The position numbers were made by a program, and so were the translations under genes. Shown piece by piece: positions 1 through 8,415 of a stretch of 64,000 nt of DNA (positions within the stretch are counted from its first letter, which is position 1; every line of letters begins with the position of its first letter). The stretch lies in NCBI GenBank assembly GCA_964487545.1, contig CAZARI010000014.1, positions 1 through 64,000 on the forward strand, written 5' to 3'. A model generated the notes under the pieces. That model worked only from the letters and a program-made list of their open reading frames with translations, ran no database searches and was not told the DNA's origin. The DNA is from SKUL01 sp964487545 (GTDB lineage Bacteria; Bacteroidota; Bacteroidia; Flavobacteriales_D; SKUL01).

Positions 1-561
1 AAATCCATTCTGGCCACCAATACCTCGTCTATTTCCATTACGCAAATTGCAGCAAAAACCAACCGACCTGAAAAGGTGATCGGCATGCACTTTATGAACC
101 CGGTGCCGGTGATGAAACTGGTTGAAGTGATTCGCGGCTACAAAACCAGCGATGAAGTGACCAGCCAGATTATGGAGCTGTCCAAAAAATTAAACAAAGT
201 GCCGGTCGAGGTTAATGACTATCCCGGTTTTGTGGCCAATCGCATTCTGATGCCCATGATTAATGAAGCCATTTATTCACTTTACGAAGGCGTTGCCGGT
301 GTTTCAGAAATCGACACGGTAATGAAACTCGGAATGGCTCATCCAATGGGGCCGCTACAACTGGCTGATTTTATTGGTCTGGATGTTTGTTTATCCATTC
401 TTCGGGTGCTGCACGACGGTTTCGGCAATCCGAAATACGCGCCTTGTCCGCTATTGGTAAATATGGTAGCCGCGGGCAACTTGGGAGTAAAAAGCAAAAT
501 TGGGTTTTACGACTACAGCAGTGGAACCAAGGAGCTGATTGTTGCGAGTCAGTTTAAGTAG
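1..561 (+). CDS. hbd: 3-hydroxybutyryl-CoA dehydrogenase, C-terminal part (5' end outside window)
   Basis: The reading frame is open from base 1 and ends at a TAG at 559-561, giving 186 residues. The N-terminal half of the Rossmann NAD-binding domain is missing because the window begins inside the gene. Visible family features are the HFMNPVPVMKLVEVIRG stretch, which holds the catalytic histidine region, and the C-terminal helical HCDH domain (VNDYPGFVANRI, then a conserved glutamate in the MINEAI helix). Full-length relatives have about 290 residues. The enzyme oxidises 3-hydroxyacyl-CoA to 3-ketoacyl-CoA with NAD(P)+ in fatty-acid or butanoate metabolism. It converges on the DUF4294 gene with only 10 bp between the stops. 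An in-frame ATG at 76 is internal and not the start. Confidence 0.93.
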   Translation, partial: KSILATNTSSISITQIAAKTNRPEKVIGMHFMNPVPVMKLVEVIRGYKTSDEVTSQIMELSKKLNKVPVEVNDYPGFVANRILMPMINEAIYSLYEGVAGVSEIDTVMKLGMAHPMGPLQLADFIGLDVCLSILRVLHDGFGNPKYAPCPLLVNMVAAGNLGVKSKIGFYDYSSGTKELIVASQFK

Positions 562-571
562 CCGTCCATTT

Positions 572-1267
572 TCAGGAATCTTTCTTCTTGTCGTTTTTCT
601 TTTTGACGACCCGAGCCCGGGCTTCCGGTGTTTTTGGCTTGCGTTCGGCAACGTATATATCGCCAGCCTCAATCATTTGAACGATCTCCTCTATCAACAG
701 GTCTTCGTCCTCACCGTCGTAGTTTTCCTTTAGGTTAGATCCAAACAAACGCGCCACTGCTTGCCACATAAAAGCCGTAAATCCGCCTTTCAATTCCTTG
801 ATCAACTCGTAGGAGGTATCGCCGGTTTCGCGATCAATGAGCTTAATGAGAATGTACCCTTCACTGATGGTCATATCGCGGATATCTCCTTCAAATTCCC
901 GCTTTAACTCTTCTTCTGCCATATTCAAGTACTCGCGCTGCTCTTTTCTGGTATGCAGGGTTGACAGTTGTCTTTCGTATTCACGCATCAATTCACCGGC
1001 TACTTTGGCATAAGGATAAACCTTCACCACCCGTCGCATCGTGCGATCCCACCTGCGTTGTTCGCGTTTACTACGCTCTTCCTTAAAGTCGGTAATGGTT
1101 ACGGGCCGCAAATCTACCAAAGGAATGGTGTCTTCATCTTCGGTGATAAACACGTTCAATACCTTGCCAACAGATTCATCCGCAGCACAGTCTATCTGTG
1201 CAACTAACGAAGCAGTCGACAAACAGAAAAACAGGATGAGAAATAGAAAAATATGCTTAATGTACAT
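572..1267 (-). CDS. DUF4294 domain-containing exported protein
   Basis: 231 residues. The N-terminus (about 1-23) is a signal peptide ending near LVAQ, so the protein is probably periplasmic or membrane-associated. The body matches the Bacteroidota-restricted DUF4294 family as I recognise it: a basic helix with RREQRRWDRTMRRV, the VYPYAK motif, a long charged helical region, the FEGDIRDMTISEGYILIKLI segment and an SNLKENYDGEDEDLLIE segment. The C-terminus (about 210-231) is a lysine/arginine-rich tail. No enzymatic function is known to me. It follows accC on the same strand after a 50 bp gap that contains a strong palindrome directly before the start codon, so it may have its own regulated promoter. 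Confidence 0.85.
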   Translation of the reverse strand: MYIKHIFLFLILFFCLSTASLVAQIDCAADESVGKVLNVFITEDEDTIPLVDLRPVTITDFKEERSKREQRRWDRTMRRVVKVYPYAKVAGELMREYERQLSTLHTRKEQREYLNMAEEELKREFEGDIRDMTISEGYILIKLIDRETGDTSYELIKELKGGFTAFMWQAVARLFGSNLKENYDGEDEDLLIEEIVQMIEAGDIYVAERKPKTPEARARVVKKKNDKKKDS

Positions 1268-1268
1268 A

Positions 1269-1297
1269 CTGTGGCATTTAACGTTAAATGTACACAG
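1269..1297 (-). promoter_or_regulatory. 29-bp imperfect palindrome abutting the DUF4294 start codon
   Basis: A perfect 16-bp palindrome, CATTTAACGTTAAATG, lies at 1275-1290. It is extended by CTGTG (1269-1273) and CACAG (1293-1297), giving 13 pairable positions with a small internal mismatch. It ends one base before the minus-strand ATG at 1267. On the minus strand a 7/8 match to the Bacteroidota -7 element (TACATTTA, 1285-1292) overlaps the right arm. This could be an operator over a promoter or a 5'-leader hairpin. No T-run follows it on the minus strand, which argues against a terminator for accC. Confidence 0.5.
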
Positions 1298-1317
1298 TTT
1301 GTTATCAATATAGATGC

Positions 1318-2802
1318 CTAACTGCGATTACGTCGCCAGTTGGAAACGGAGCGCGATTCGTCATTATGAATCGGTTTCGATTGAGCTGCGATGTCGTCTT
1401 TCACGAGAGAAGCCATAATGGCGGCAATAACCAACTCGTCTTCAACAACTAACTCCAATTTTTCGGGAGTAAAGTATCGTTGCACGAAATGGGTATCGAA
1501 ATTTCCGGAAATAAATGCTTCGTGGTTCATCACAAACAAACAAAAGGGCAAAGTAGTGGCCACACCGGTGATTTCGAAATCGGCAATGGCGCGACGCATT
1601 CTGCTGATAGCTTCCTGTCGATCTGCGCCGTGAACGATCAGCTTAGCAATCATCGGATCGTAGTATATGGGAATTTGCATTCCTTCCTCAAATCCATCAT
1701 CCACGCGAACACCAGGCCCTGAAGGAATACGATAAGAGCTGAGCTGACCGATGTCCGGAAGAAAATCATTGGCCGGATTTTCGGCATACACCCGCACTTC
1801 GATGGCGTGACCATTTATCGCGAGATCTTCCTGACGAAAAGAAAGCGCTTCACCGCGTGCAATTTTCACCTGCTCTTTTACCAGATCGAGGCCGGTAATC
1901 ATTTCGGTCACCGGATGCTCCACCTGTAGCCGGGTATTCATTTCGAGAAAGTAATAATTCAGGTTTTCATCCACCAAAAACTCTACTGTTCCCGCGCCTA
2001 CGTAATTACAGGCACGGGCCACATCACATGCACTTTGACCCATTTTTTCGCGGAGCGCAGGAGTTAAAACAGCCGAAGGTGCTTCTTCCACCACTTTTTG
2101 ATGACGTCGTTGAACTGAACACTCTCGCTCAAACAGGTGGATGACGTTTCCGTGCCCATCGGCCAAAACCTGAATTTCAATATGACGTGGTGAGCCGATA
2201 TACTTTTCGATAAACACCGCTCCATTGCCAAATGCAGACTGTGCTTCAGATACCGCCCGCTCCATTTGTGATTCGAATTCTTCGCGATTTTCAACAATCC
2301 GCATTCCTTTTCCGCCGCCGCCAGCCGATGCTTTTATCAGCACCGGAAAACCGATCTCGCTGGCAATTTGTGCAGCAGCCTCTACATTGGTAATTGCTTC
2401 GTCTAAACCAGGAACCAGTGGAATGTCATAACCTTTCACGGCGGCTTTAGCCGCCAGTTTGCTACCCATTAGCTCAATGGCTTCGGGCAAAGGGCCGATA
2501 AAAGTTAATCCAGCTTCTTTTACTTTTCTGGCGAACTCTGCATTTTCTGACAAAAAGCCGTATCCGGGGTGGATTCCTTCGGCTCCCAGTTGAAGAGCGA
2601 CATCAATAATTTTATCACCGAGCAGATAGGATTCTGCCGAAGGTGGTGGTCCGATACAAACCGCTTCATCTGCATAACGCACAAACGGTGCATCGCGGTC
2701 AGCTTCAGAAAAAACAGCCAATGAAGAAATGCCCATCTCGCGCAGGGATCGCATAATGCGCAGTGCGATTTCGCCTCTATTGGCTATAAGAACTTTCTTC
2801 AT
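1318..2802 (-). CDS. accC: Biotin carboxylase subunit of an acyl-CoA (acetyl-/propionyl-CoA) carboxylase
   Basis: 494 residues beginning MKKVLIANRGEIALRI, the standard biotin-carboxylase N-domain. The ATP-grasp features are present: the glycine-rich loop GGGGKGMRIV near residue 162, the RHIEIQVLADGHGNV stretch, and EMNTRLQVEHPVTE near 290, which carries the metal and bicarbonate-site residues. It carboxylates the biotin of a carrier protein at the expense of ATP. The length is about 45 residues more than E. coli AccC. The extra C-terminus ending SNWRRNRS resembles Bacteroidota catabolic acyl-CoA carboxylases rather than the fatty-acid-synthesis enzyme, so propionyl-CoA or a similar substrate is plausible (inference). 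The carrier and carboxyltransferase genes are not here. It lies 9 bp after sucC, so the two are co-transcribed. Confidence 0.93.
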   Translation of the reverse strand: MKKVLIANRGEIALRIMRSLREMGISSLAVFSEADRDAPFVRYADEAVCIGPPPSAESYLLGDKIIDVALQLGAEGIHPGYGFLSENAEFARKVKEAGLTFIGPLPEAIELMGSKLAAKAAVKGYDIPLVPGLDEAITNVEAAAQIASEIGFPVLIKASAGGGGKGMRIVENREEFESQMERAVSEAQSAFGNGAVFIEKYIGSPRHIEIQVLADGHGNVIHLFERECSVQRRHQKVVEEAPSAVLTPALREKMGQSACDVARACNYVGAGTVEFLVDENLNYYFLEMNTRLQVEHPVTEMITGLDLVKEQVKIARGEALSFRQEDLAINGHAIEVRVYAENPANDFLPDIGQLSSYRIPSGPGVRVDDGFEEGMQIPIYYDPMIAKLIVHGADRQEAISRMRRAIADFEITGVATTLPFCLFVMNHEAFISGNFDTHFVQRYFTPEKLELVVEDELVIAAIMASLVKDDIAAQSKPIHNDESRSVSNWRRNRS

Positions 2803-2811
2803 GAAAACGAC

Positions 2812-4023
2812 TTAGGCCAGAACACTTTTCACCTTGTCGGCAGCTTCCTGCAGCAACACGGCCGAATGAACCTGCAGACCAGAATCGTCAATTAGTTGTT
2901 TGGCTTCTTCAGCGTTGGTTCCTTGCAGGCGAACAATAATTGGCACATTGATATCACCGATGTTTTTGTATGCGTCAACAATTCCTTGAGCCACGCGGTC
3001 GCAACGCACAATTCCTCCAAAGATATTCACGAGAATCGCCTTTACCGTTTCATCCTTGAGGATGATGCGGAACGCCTTTTCAACGCGCGCTGCATCCGCT
3101 GTTCCGCCCACATCGAGGAAGTTTGCAGGTTCTCCGCCCGAAAGCTTAATGATGTCCATGGTGGCCATTGCCAAACCGGCGCCGTTGACCATGCAACCCA
3201 CGTTTCCGTCCAGCTTTACGTAGCTCAGTCCTGCTTCGTCGGCTTCCACTTCGGTAGCATCCTCTTCGGTTTTATCGCGCATCGCAGCGTAGTCTTTGTG
3301 ACGGTATAACGCGTTATCATCCAGCGTAACTTTTGCATCGACAGCCATGATGTGATCATCAGACGTTTTTAAAACCGGATTGATTTCAAAAAGGCTGGCA
3401 TCACATCCCAAATAAGCATTGTATAAGGACACCACAAATTTCTGCATTTCTTTAAACGCCTGACCGCTCAGCCCAAGATTGAAGGCGATTCGGCGGCACT
3501 GAAATGGCATCACGCCAACAGCCGGATCGATCACTTCCTTGAAAATTTTGTCTGGCGTATTTTCGGCAACCGCTTCAATGTCCATACCTCCTTCCGGAGA
3601 ATAGACAATGACGTTACGCCCCGACTGGCGGTCGAGCAACACCGACATGTAATATTCTTCCGGTTCGCTGGCTCCAGGATAATACACATCTTGAGCGATC
3701 AAAACCTGATTCACTTTTTTTCCAGCTTCTGAAGTTTGGTTGGTAACGAGTGTACCTCCCAAAATTCCTTCAACTATCCCCTGTACCTTGTCGATACCCT
3801 TGGCTATCACGACCCCGCGCGAACCGGTTTCTTTCACCTCTCCTTTTCCGCGACCACCAGCGTGAATTTGCGCCTTGATTACAAACCACTCGGTGCCGGT
3901 TTCTGCTGATAATTTTTCTGCTACAGTTCTGGCCTGTGCAGCGTCGTTGGTTACGGCTCCTTCCTGAACAGAAACTCCGAAACTCTTTAAAATTGACTTT
4001 GCCTGATACTCGTGAATGTTCAT
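2812..4023 (-). CDS. sucC: Succinyl-CoA synthetase (ADP-forming), beta subunit
   Basis: 403 residues, the usual size. It starts MNIHEYQAKSILKSFGV, typical of SucC. The ATP-grasp domain carries HAGGRGKGEVKE near residue 53. The C-terminal ligase/CoA domain has GNVGCMVNGAGLAMATMD and VNIFGGIVRCDRVAQG, the latter placing the subunit interface and phosphate site. It works with SucD to convert succinyl-CoA to succinate with ADP or GDP phosphorylation in the TCA cycle. The sucD gene is not in the window. It is first in a two-gene operon with accC, and the co-transcription with a carboxylase fits a propionyl-CoA to succinyl-CoA route (inference). A well-formed promoter lies immediately upstream. Confidence 0.97.
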   Translation of the reverse strand: MNIHEYQAKSILKSFGVSVQEGAVTNDAAQARTVAEKLSAETGTEWFVIKAQIHAGGRGKGEVKETGSRGVVIAKGIDKVQGIVEGILGGTLVTNQTSEAGKKVNQVLIAQDVYYPGASEPEEYYMSVLLDRQSGRNVIVYSPEGGMDIEAVAENTPDKIFKEVIDPAVGVMPFQCRRIAFNLGLSGQAFKEMQKFVVSLYNAYLGCDASLFEINPVLKTSDDHIMAVDAKVTLDDNALYRHKDYAAMRDKTEEDATEVEADEAGLSYVKLDGNVGCMVNGAGLAMATMDIIKLSGGEPANFLDVGGTADAARVEKAFRIILKDETVKAILVNIFGGIVRCDRVAQGIVDAYKNIGDINVPIIVRLQGTNAEEAKQLIDDSGLQVHSAVLLQEAADKVKSVLA

Positions 4024-4043
4024 GTTATAGTAGAATTGAGCGG

Positions 4044-4075
4044 CAAAAGTAGAATTTTATGTGGGTATATTCAAA
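4044..4075 (-). promoter_or_regulatory. Bacteroidota-type promoter for sucC-accC
   Basis: On the minus strand there is TTTG (4072-4075), exactly 20 bp of spacer, and TACTTTTG (4044-4051). This is a perfect match to the -33 TTTG / -7 TAnnTTTG consensus of Bacteroidota housekeeping promoters. The -7 element ends 20 bp before the sucC ATG. Confidence 0.65.
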
Positions 4076-4082
4076 GTTAGTT

Positions 4083-4124
4083 TATACGTTTCCCTCCTTA
4101 ACCTTCGGCTTTTTAAAACGTATA
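4083..4124. repeat. 9-bp perfect inverted repeat between divergent sucC and TPR genes
   Basis: TATACGTTT at 4083-4091 is the exact reverse complement of AAACGTATA at 4116-4124. The arms are separated by 24 bp, so their centres are 33 bp apart, about three helical turns. The pair sits between the sucC promoter and a candidate promoter for the TPR gene (TTCG at 4104-4107, 20 bp spacer, TACTTTTA at 4128-4135). It may be a regulator site; this is inferred from geometry only. Confidence 0.35.
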
Positions 4125-4144
4125 GGGTACTTTTACATTTAGGT

Positions 4145-5008
4145 ATGAGACTAAAGCTTTTCACGGTATTCTTCATTTTAACTTTTTGCGGACGGTTTAT
4201 TGGGCTATTTGCACAACAAGACGTCACGCTTGATGCGGCACGCAAAGCCTATGCAGAAGAAAACTATACTCAAACCATCACGCTGCTCGATTCGTCATCG
4301 CACAATTTTGAAACGCTCCTATTGCTGGGTGACGCCTTACAAAAAACCGAGAAATATTATGCGGCGCTGCGCATGTACAACAAGGCGGCTAAGCTGAACA
4401 AGAAGAACGAAGAATTGCTAATCAACCGCGGTTCGGCGAAAATCTGGACCGAACAATTTTCTGATGCGCTCAAAGACCTGAAGTCAGCGCTTTCGATCAA
4501 TGATCAAAATTACCGAACCCATTATTACATCGGCATTGTTTATTACTACGAGTTTAAAAACCGGGCTTCAATTAAAGCCTTGGATGAATGCATTTCGCTG
4601 AACCCGGATTATGCTCCTGCCTATTATCTGCGCGCTGCCTGTTCGGCAGAAATGAACCGGGTTGAAAGTGCCATAGACGACTATCAAAAGGCATACGATC
4701 TTGACAAAAGTCTAACAGAAGCGCTGTTTAACATTGCGGTATTGAAATTTCAGGAAAAAAACTATTTCATTGCGCAGAGAGAGCTTACCGACCTGTTGGA
4801 TCAAGGCATGGTTGAATCTGCCGAGTTATACTTTTACCGCGCCGAATGTTCCTACTACCTCAATGACAAACAGGCTGCTTGCAAGGATTATAACGAAGCA
4901 CGTAAACGCGGCGATTCGCTGGCTTCAGAAATCTATGATAAGTACTGCACCAAAAATCAGGACCGCAAACAGCTTCCTGAGCGCAAAACCGAAAGTATTT
5001 CACTTTAG
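4145..5008 (+). CDS. Exported tetratricopeptide-repeat protein
   Basis: 287 residues from the ATG at 4145. The frame is open upstream to 4061, but that extension has no signal-like start and overlaps likely promoter elements. MRLKLFTVFFILTFCGRFIGLFAQ is a signal peptide, so the protein is periplasmic or outer-membrane associated. At least six TPR-like units follow from about residue 27, with diagnostic segments such as YYAALRMYNKAAKLNKKNEE, YYIGIVYYYEFKNRASIKAL and DYQKAYDLDKSLTEALFN. TPRs mediate protein-protein contacts; no catalytic domain is present and the partner is unknown. It is divergent from sucC and convergent with the PBP4 gene (5 bp between stops). Confidence 0.85.
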   Translation: MRLKLFTVFFILTFCGRFIGLFAQQDVTLDAARKAYAEENYTQTITLLDSSSHNFETLLLLGDALQKTEKYYAALRMYNKAAKLNKKNEELLINRGSAKIWTEQFSDALKDLKSALSINDQNYRTHYYIGIVYYYEFKNRASIKALDECISLNPDYAPAYYLRAACSAEMNRVESAIDDYQKAYDLDKSLTEALFNIAVLKFQEKNYFIAQRELTDLLDQGMVESAELYFYRAECSYYLNDKQAACKDYNEARKRGDSLASEIYDKYCTKNQDRKQLPERKTESISL

Positions 5009-5013
5009 CACGG

Positions 5014-6432
5014 TTAGTTATTCTGCTGGAATTCAATCAGAAACTGCTCCATTCTTTGTCGCATCAGGGAGGCGGAGATCGAATAGTGATTGACCAAAAT
5101 CACCAATGCTGCTGTTCTTCCCGACTGCAATTTCATGAATCCCGCATATCCACGGCTGCCAGTCATATAGCCACTTTTGGCACGTAAATTTCCTTCGAGC
5201 ACCGAACCTGCGCCAAATCGCACGAGGGTTCCGCTGCGTCCAGCCACCGGCAATGATTCCATAAATGATTCGCGATGCGTTCCGCTATACCCCGCCTTAA
5301 GCACTTCTATGAGCTGCGTTGGGGTTACTGTATTAAAATGCGACAGTCCGCTGCCGTCTTTGATGTTTAGCCCTGCCGTGGAGTTACCCAACCTTTTCTC
5401 CCAATAAGACTGCAACCAATCTGAGCCAACGCTGTGCTGATACGACTCAACCGCAAAAATATTGGCCAAAGCTTCGGCATATAAATTAACACTGCGGGTA
5501 TTAACCGGCTTAATCAGCTCTTTTAATGGCGGCGACCACAAGGTGAGCAGTTCAGTTTTCGGTTGAAGTGAGGCTTCTGATTGATGGTTCACCATGATTT
5601 CTCCCCGAACTTCAATTTTAGCAGCATCTATAATTTGTGCTGCGAGAAACTGACCTGGCTGTGGAATAGCACCCCGCACGCGAAACGACTTTCGATTCTG
5701 TGGCAACATGCCCTGCACGGTGATTTCATTCTGGAGTGGATGGCCAAAACAATAGCTTTGATCTCCCGAAATATTGGCCGACACTACCTGGCTCGTTAAT
5801 TTTAATCCGGGGATTTCAGGTGCAACGGAAACTATTCTGGCTGGTTTACCTGCTTCAAAAGTTTCGAAGGTGATCGTAAACTCATTGTCCATATAATTAA
5901 CCGCATGGGGAATGGCAGCATAATAATTCGTTAAGTCTTCCCAACTCCAGGTCCCCGGAATCACAGGCAAAAACCCCGATTCATCCACAATAAAACTCCC
6001 GTTCACTTTTGTGATTCCGGCCGATGACAGCGAACTTGCCATGCGTTGCACCACTGCCTTTGGGTCAAGATTCAGATGGGCAGAACCCAAAGACGGATCA
6101 CCTTGACCGGTTAAAATCAGATCACCGTGAAGCACACCCACGGGGTCAACGCTGCCCCGATAGGCCAATACTGTTTTGAACTTCTGATCGGGCCCAGCGC
6201 TTTCGAGGGCAGCTATGGTGGTAAACAACTTTAACAGCGAGGCCGGAATCATCGCTTTGTTCTCCTGAAATCCGGCAAGCCGTTCGCCGGTTTCGGCATC
6301 GATTGCCAAAAAACCAGTTTGAGCTGACAACAGATCTGTTTGATTTGCCCATTGCTGAATATCCGTATCGCTCTGTGTGCGGCCGGAGACCGAAAGCAAT
6401 AGTGTTATGGATAGAAAAAAGAAATACTTCAT
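5014..6432 (-). CDS. dacB: D-alanyl-D-alanine carboxypeptidase/endopeptidase (PBP4 family)
   Basis: 472 residues from the ATG at 6432; the frame extends to 6516, but that would overlap the divergent asnB start and lacks a signal-peptide start. Residues 1-19 form a signal peptide. All three penicillin-binding motifs of the S13 family are present: S65-L-L-K68, S314-V-N316 and K419-S-G421. A large insertion between the first two motifs (about 100-300) is typical of PBP4. The enzyme trims or cleaves peptidoglycan cross-links in the periplasm. It is divergent from asnB with 64 bp between starts; a 7/8 match to a -7 element (TATATTTA, 6438-6445, minus) lies just upstream. Confidence 0.95.
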   Translation of the reverse strand: MKYFFFLSITLLLSVSGRTQSDTDIQQWANQTDLLSAQTGFLAIDAETGERLAGFQENKAMIPASLLKLFTTIAALESAGPDQKFKTVLAYRGSVDPVGVLHGDLILTGQGDPSLGSAHLNLDPKAVVQRMASSLSSAGITKVNGSFIVDESGFLPVIPGTWSWEDLTNYYAAIPHAVNYMDNEFTITFETFEAGKPARIVSVAPEIPGLKLTSQVVSANISGDQSYCFGHPLQNEITVQGMLPQNRKSFRVRGAIPQPGQFLAAQIIDAAKIEVRGEIMVNHQSEASLQPKTELLTLWSPPLKELIKPVNTRSVNLYAEALANIFAVESYQHSVGSDWLQSYWEKRLGNSTAGLNIKDGSGLSHFNTVTPTQLIEVLKAGYSGTHRESFMESLPVAGRSGTLVRFGAGSVLEGNLRAKSGYMTGSRGYAGFMKLQSGRTAALVILVNHYSISASLMRQRMEQFLIEFQQNN

Positions 6433-6496
6433 ATCTGTAAATATACAATCACGTTCTGTTCTGTCGGCTTGCGCTTTTTTCGCACCTTTGAATCCG

Positions 6497-8368
6497 ATGT
6501 GCGGAATTGCAGGCATATATCGGTTTCAACAGCCACTTTCAAAATCGGATACGCAAAATCTTCAATCGGCGGTTTCGGCCATTGCGCACCGCGGACCTGA
6601 TTTTCGCGATTTCCGTCACTTTGATCGTTGTGCCCTCGGCCACGCCCGTCTGAAGATTATCGACCTATCGGAAAAGGCAAACCAACCGATGCAGGACAAA
6701 AGCGGTCGGTACTGGCTTGTGTATAACGGCGAAATTTTTAATTACAAAGAACTCAAGACCAACCTTAAACAGAAGGGTATTCGTTTCAGTACAGAAAGCG
6801 ATTCAGAAGTGCTGTTGCAGGCGTACATACATTATGGTGAAAAGTGCGTTGATTATTTTAACGGCTTTTTTTCCTTTGCGATATACGATCAAGTAGAACA
6901 CCGCCTTTTTGCCGCACGCGATCGGCTCGGCATCAAACCTTTCTATTACTGTCTCGACGAAAACGGTCTGAGTTTCGGTTCGGAGCTGACCGCTGTGAAG
7001 CAACTCTCGGGTCGGAAGGAGGTTGACCATCGCGCGCTGCACCTGTACTTTCAATTGACTTACATTCCTGCACCCTATTCCATTATTTCGGGAATTAATA
7101 AACTAAAACCTGGACATTTTATCGTGCTCAGTTCCGAAGGTCATCGAATGGAAAAATACTTCGACCTAAAAACAGAAGAATCTCCTGTCGGGTTTAAAGA
7201 CGCCACGGCTATGGTGCGTTCAGAGTTGGAACGATCCGTGAAATTGCGGCTGGTGGCGGATGTGCCTGTAGGTACCTTTCTTAGTGGCGGCATTGATTCA
7301 TCTATCGTGTCATCGATTGCTGCACGGCACTCCGAAAAGTTGCAAACTTTTTCGGTCGGCTTTCCCGACTCCAAGTATCAGGATGAATCGATAAATGCGG
7401 AAAAAGTGGCACAACACATCGGAAGTAATCATCACAAAATACCGGTCTCTAACAAAACGCTGGCAGCTTTTGTAGCGCCCTTTCTGGATGTGTCCGACGA
7501 ACCATTTGCCGACAGTTCGGCATTGGCTGTGTATATTTTGAGTCAGTACACTTCACAACATTTAAAAGTTGCACTCTCTGGCGACGGTGCCGACGAGCTA
7601 TTTGGTGGTTACCGAAAACACCGCGCTTTAATTAGAAGTGCAGAAAGCAGTTTCACCAACCGTGTTTTAAAAGCTGGGCAACCATTACTTAGCGGCATGG
7701 CTGGCAGTCGTAACCATTTTTTAGGTGACACTTTGCGAAAAGCGGGTAAGTACGGTGATGGTCTGAAAATACCGTTTGAGCAACGCTATTGGGATTGGTT
7801 GGAATGGACCCCCAAATCGAAGGTAAGTGCGCTGCTGCGCGATCCCCTTTGGGCAACGGAATTTGAGGATGAGGTGAAAGCGGGCATTAGCACTTTAGAT
7901 TTCAACTCGATACTGACTACAGATCTGAAAGTATTGCTTCCCAATGACATGCTCACCAAGGCCGACCGCATGAGTATGGCGCATGGTTTAGAAGTGCGCA
8001 CACCCTTTTTAGACCACGAGTTGGTGCAAAAGGTGCAGGCTCTGCCATTTTCATACAAGGCAGACCGCGATAAAGGAAAACTTTTATTGCGAGAAGCTTT
8101 CAAAACCGAATTGCCCGCGTGGGTATTTGATCAGTCCAAAAAAGGGTTTGAAATTCCAGTAGAACAACTATTGCGCAGCGAGCTTAAGGGTATAATTTTA
8201 GAGCTCAGCAGCAAGGAACTTATTGAAAAGCAAAATATTTTCAACTACGATCAACTTCAAAACATCATCCGAAACTTCTTAACACACAGCCAGAATCAGT
8301 GGGCGACGACTTTGTGGAGTTTTCTGATTTTTCAGAAATGGTGGCTACGACAGCCCGAAAATCATTAG
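6497..8368 (+). CDS. asnB: Asparagine synthase (glutamine-hydrolysing), polysaccharide-locus type
   Basis: 623 residues. The start is fixed at 6497 because the family begins Met-Cys (MCGIAGIYRF), with Cys2 as the N-terminal nucleophile of the class II glutaminase domain; the frame is open further upstream but this cannot be used. RGPD occurs in the glutaminase half. The C-terminal synthetase domain carries the PP-loop SGGIDSS near residue 263 and SGDGADELFGGY near 363. It transfers glutamine nitrogen to an activated carboxylate, normally aspartate to asparagine. Located 47 bp before a glycosyltransferase and export genes, it may instead amidate a sugar carboxylate, as paralogues in capsule loci are suspected to do (inference). 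Confidence 0.93.
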   Translation: MCGIAGIYRFQQPLSKSDTQNLQSAVSAIAHRGPDFRDFRHFDRCALGHARLKIIDLSEKANQPMQDKSGRYWLVYNGEIFNYKELKTNLKQKGIRFSTESDSEVLLQAYIHYGEKCVDYFNGFFSFAIYDQVEHRLFAARDRLGIKPFYYCLDENGLSFGSELTAVKQLSGRKEVDHRALHLYFQLTYIPAPYSIISGINKLKPGHFIVLSSEGHRMEKYFDLKTEESPVGFKDATAMVRSELERSVKLRLVADVPVGTFLSGGIDSSIVSSIAARHSEKLQTFSVGFPDSKYQDESINAEKVAQHIGSNHHKIPVSNKTLAAFVAPFLDVSDEPFADSSALAVYILSQYTSQHLKVALSGDGADELFGGYRKHRALIRSAESSFTNRVLKAGQPLLSGMAGSRNHFLGDTLRKAGKYGDGLKIPFEQRYWDWLEWTPKSKVSALLRDPLWATEFEDEVKAGISTLDFNSILTTDLKVLLPNDMLTKADRMSMAHGLEVRTPFLDHELVQKVQALPFSYKADRDKGKLLLREAFKTELPAWVFDQSKKGFEIPVEQLLRSELKGIILELSSKELIEKQNIFNYDQLQNIIRNFLTHSQNQWATTLWSFLIFQKWWLRQPENH

Positions 8369-8415
8369 TCTAACGGAAGATTTGTTAATTTTCAGGCGCT
8401 TCTAAAGCCACTTCA

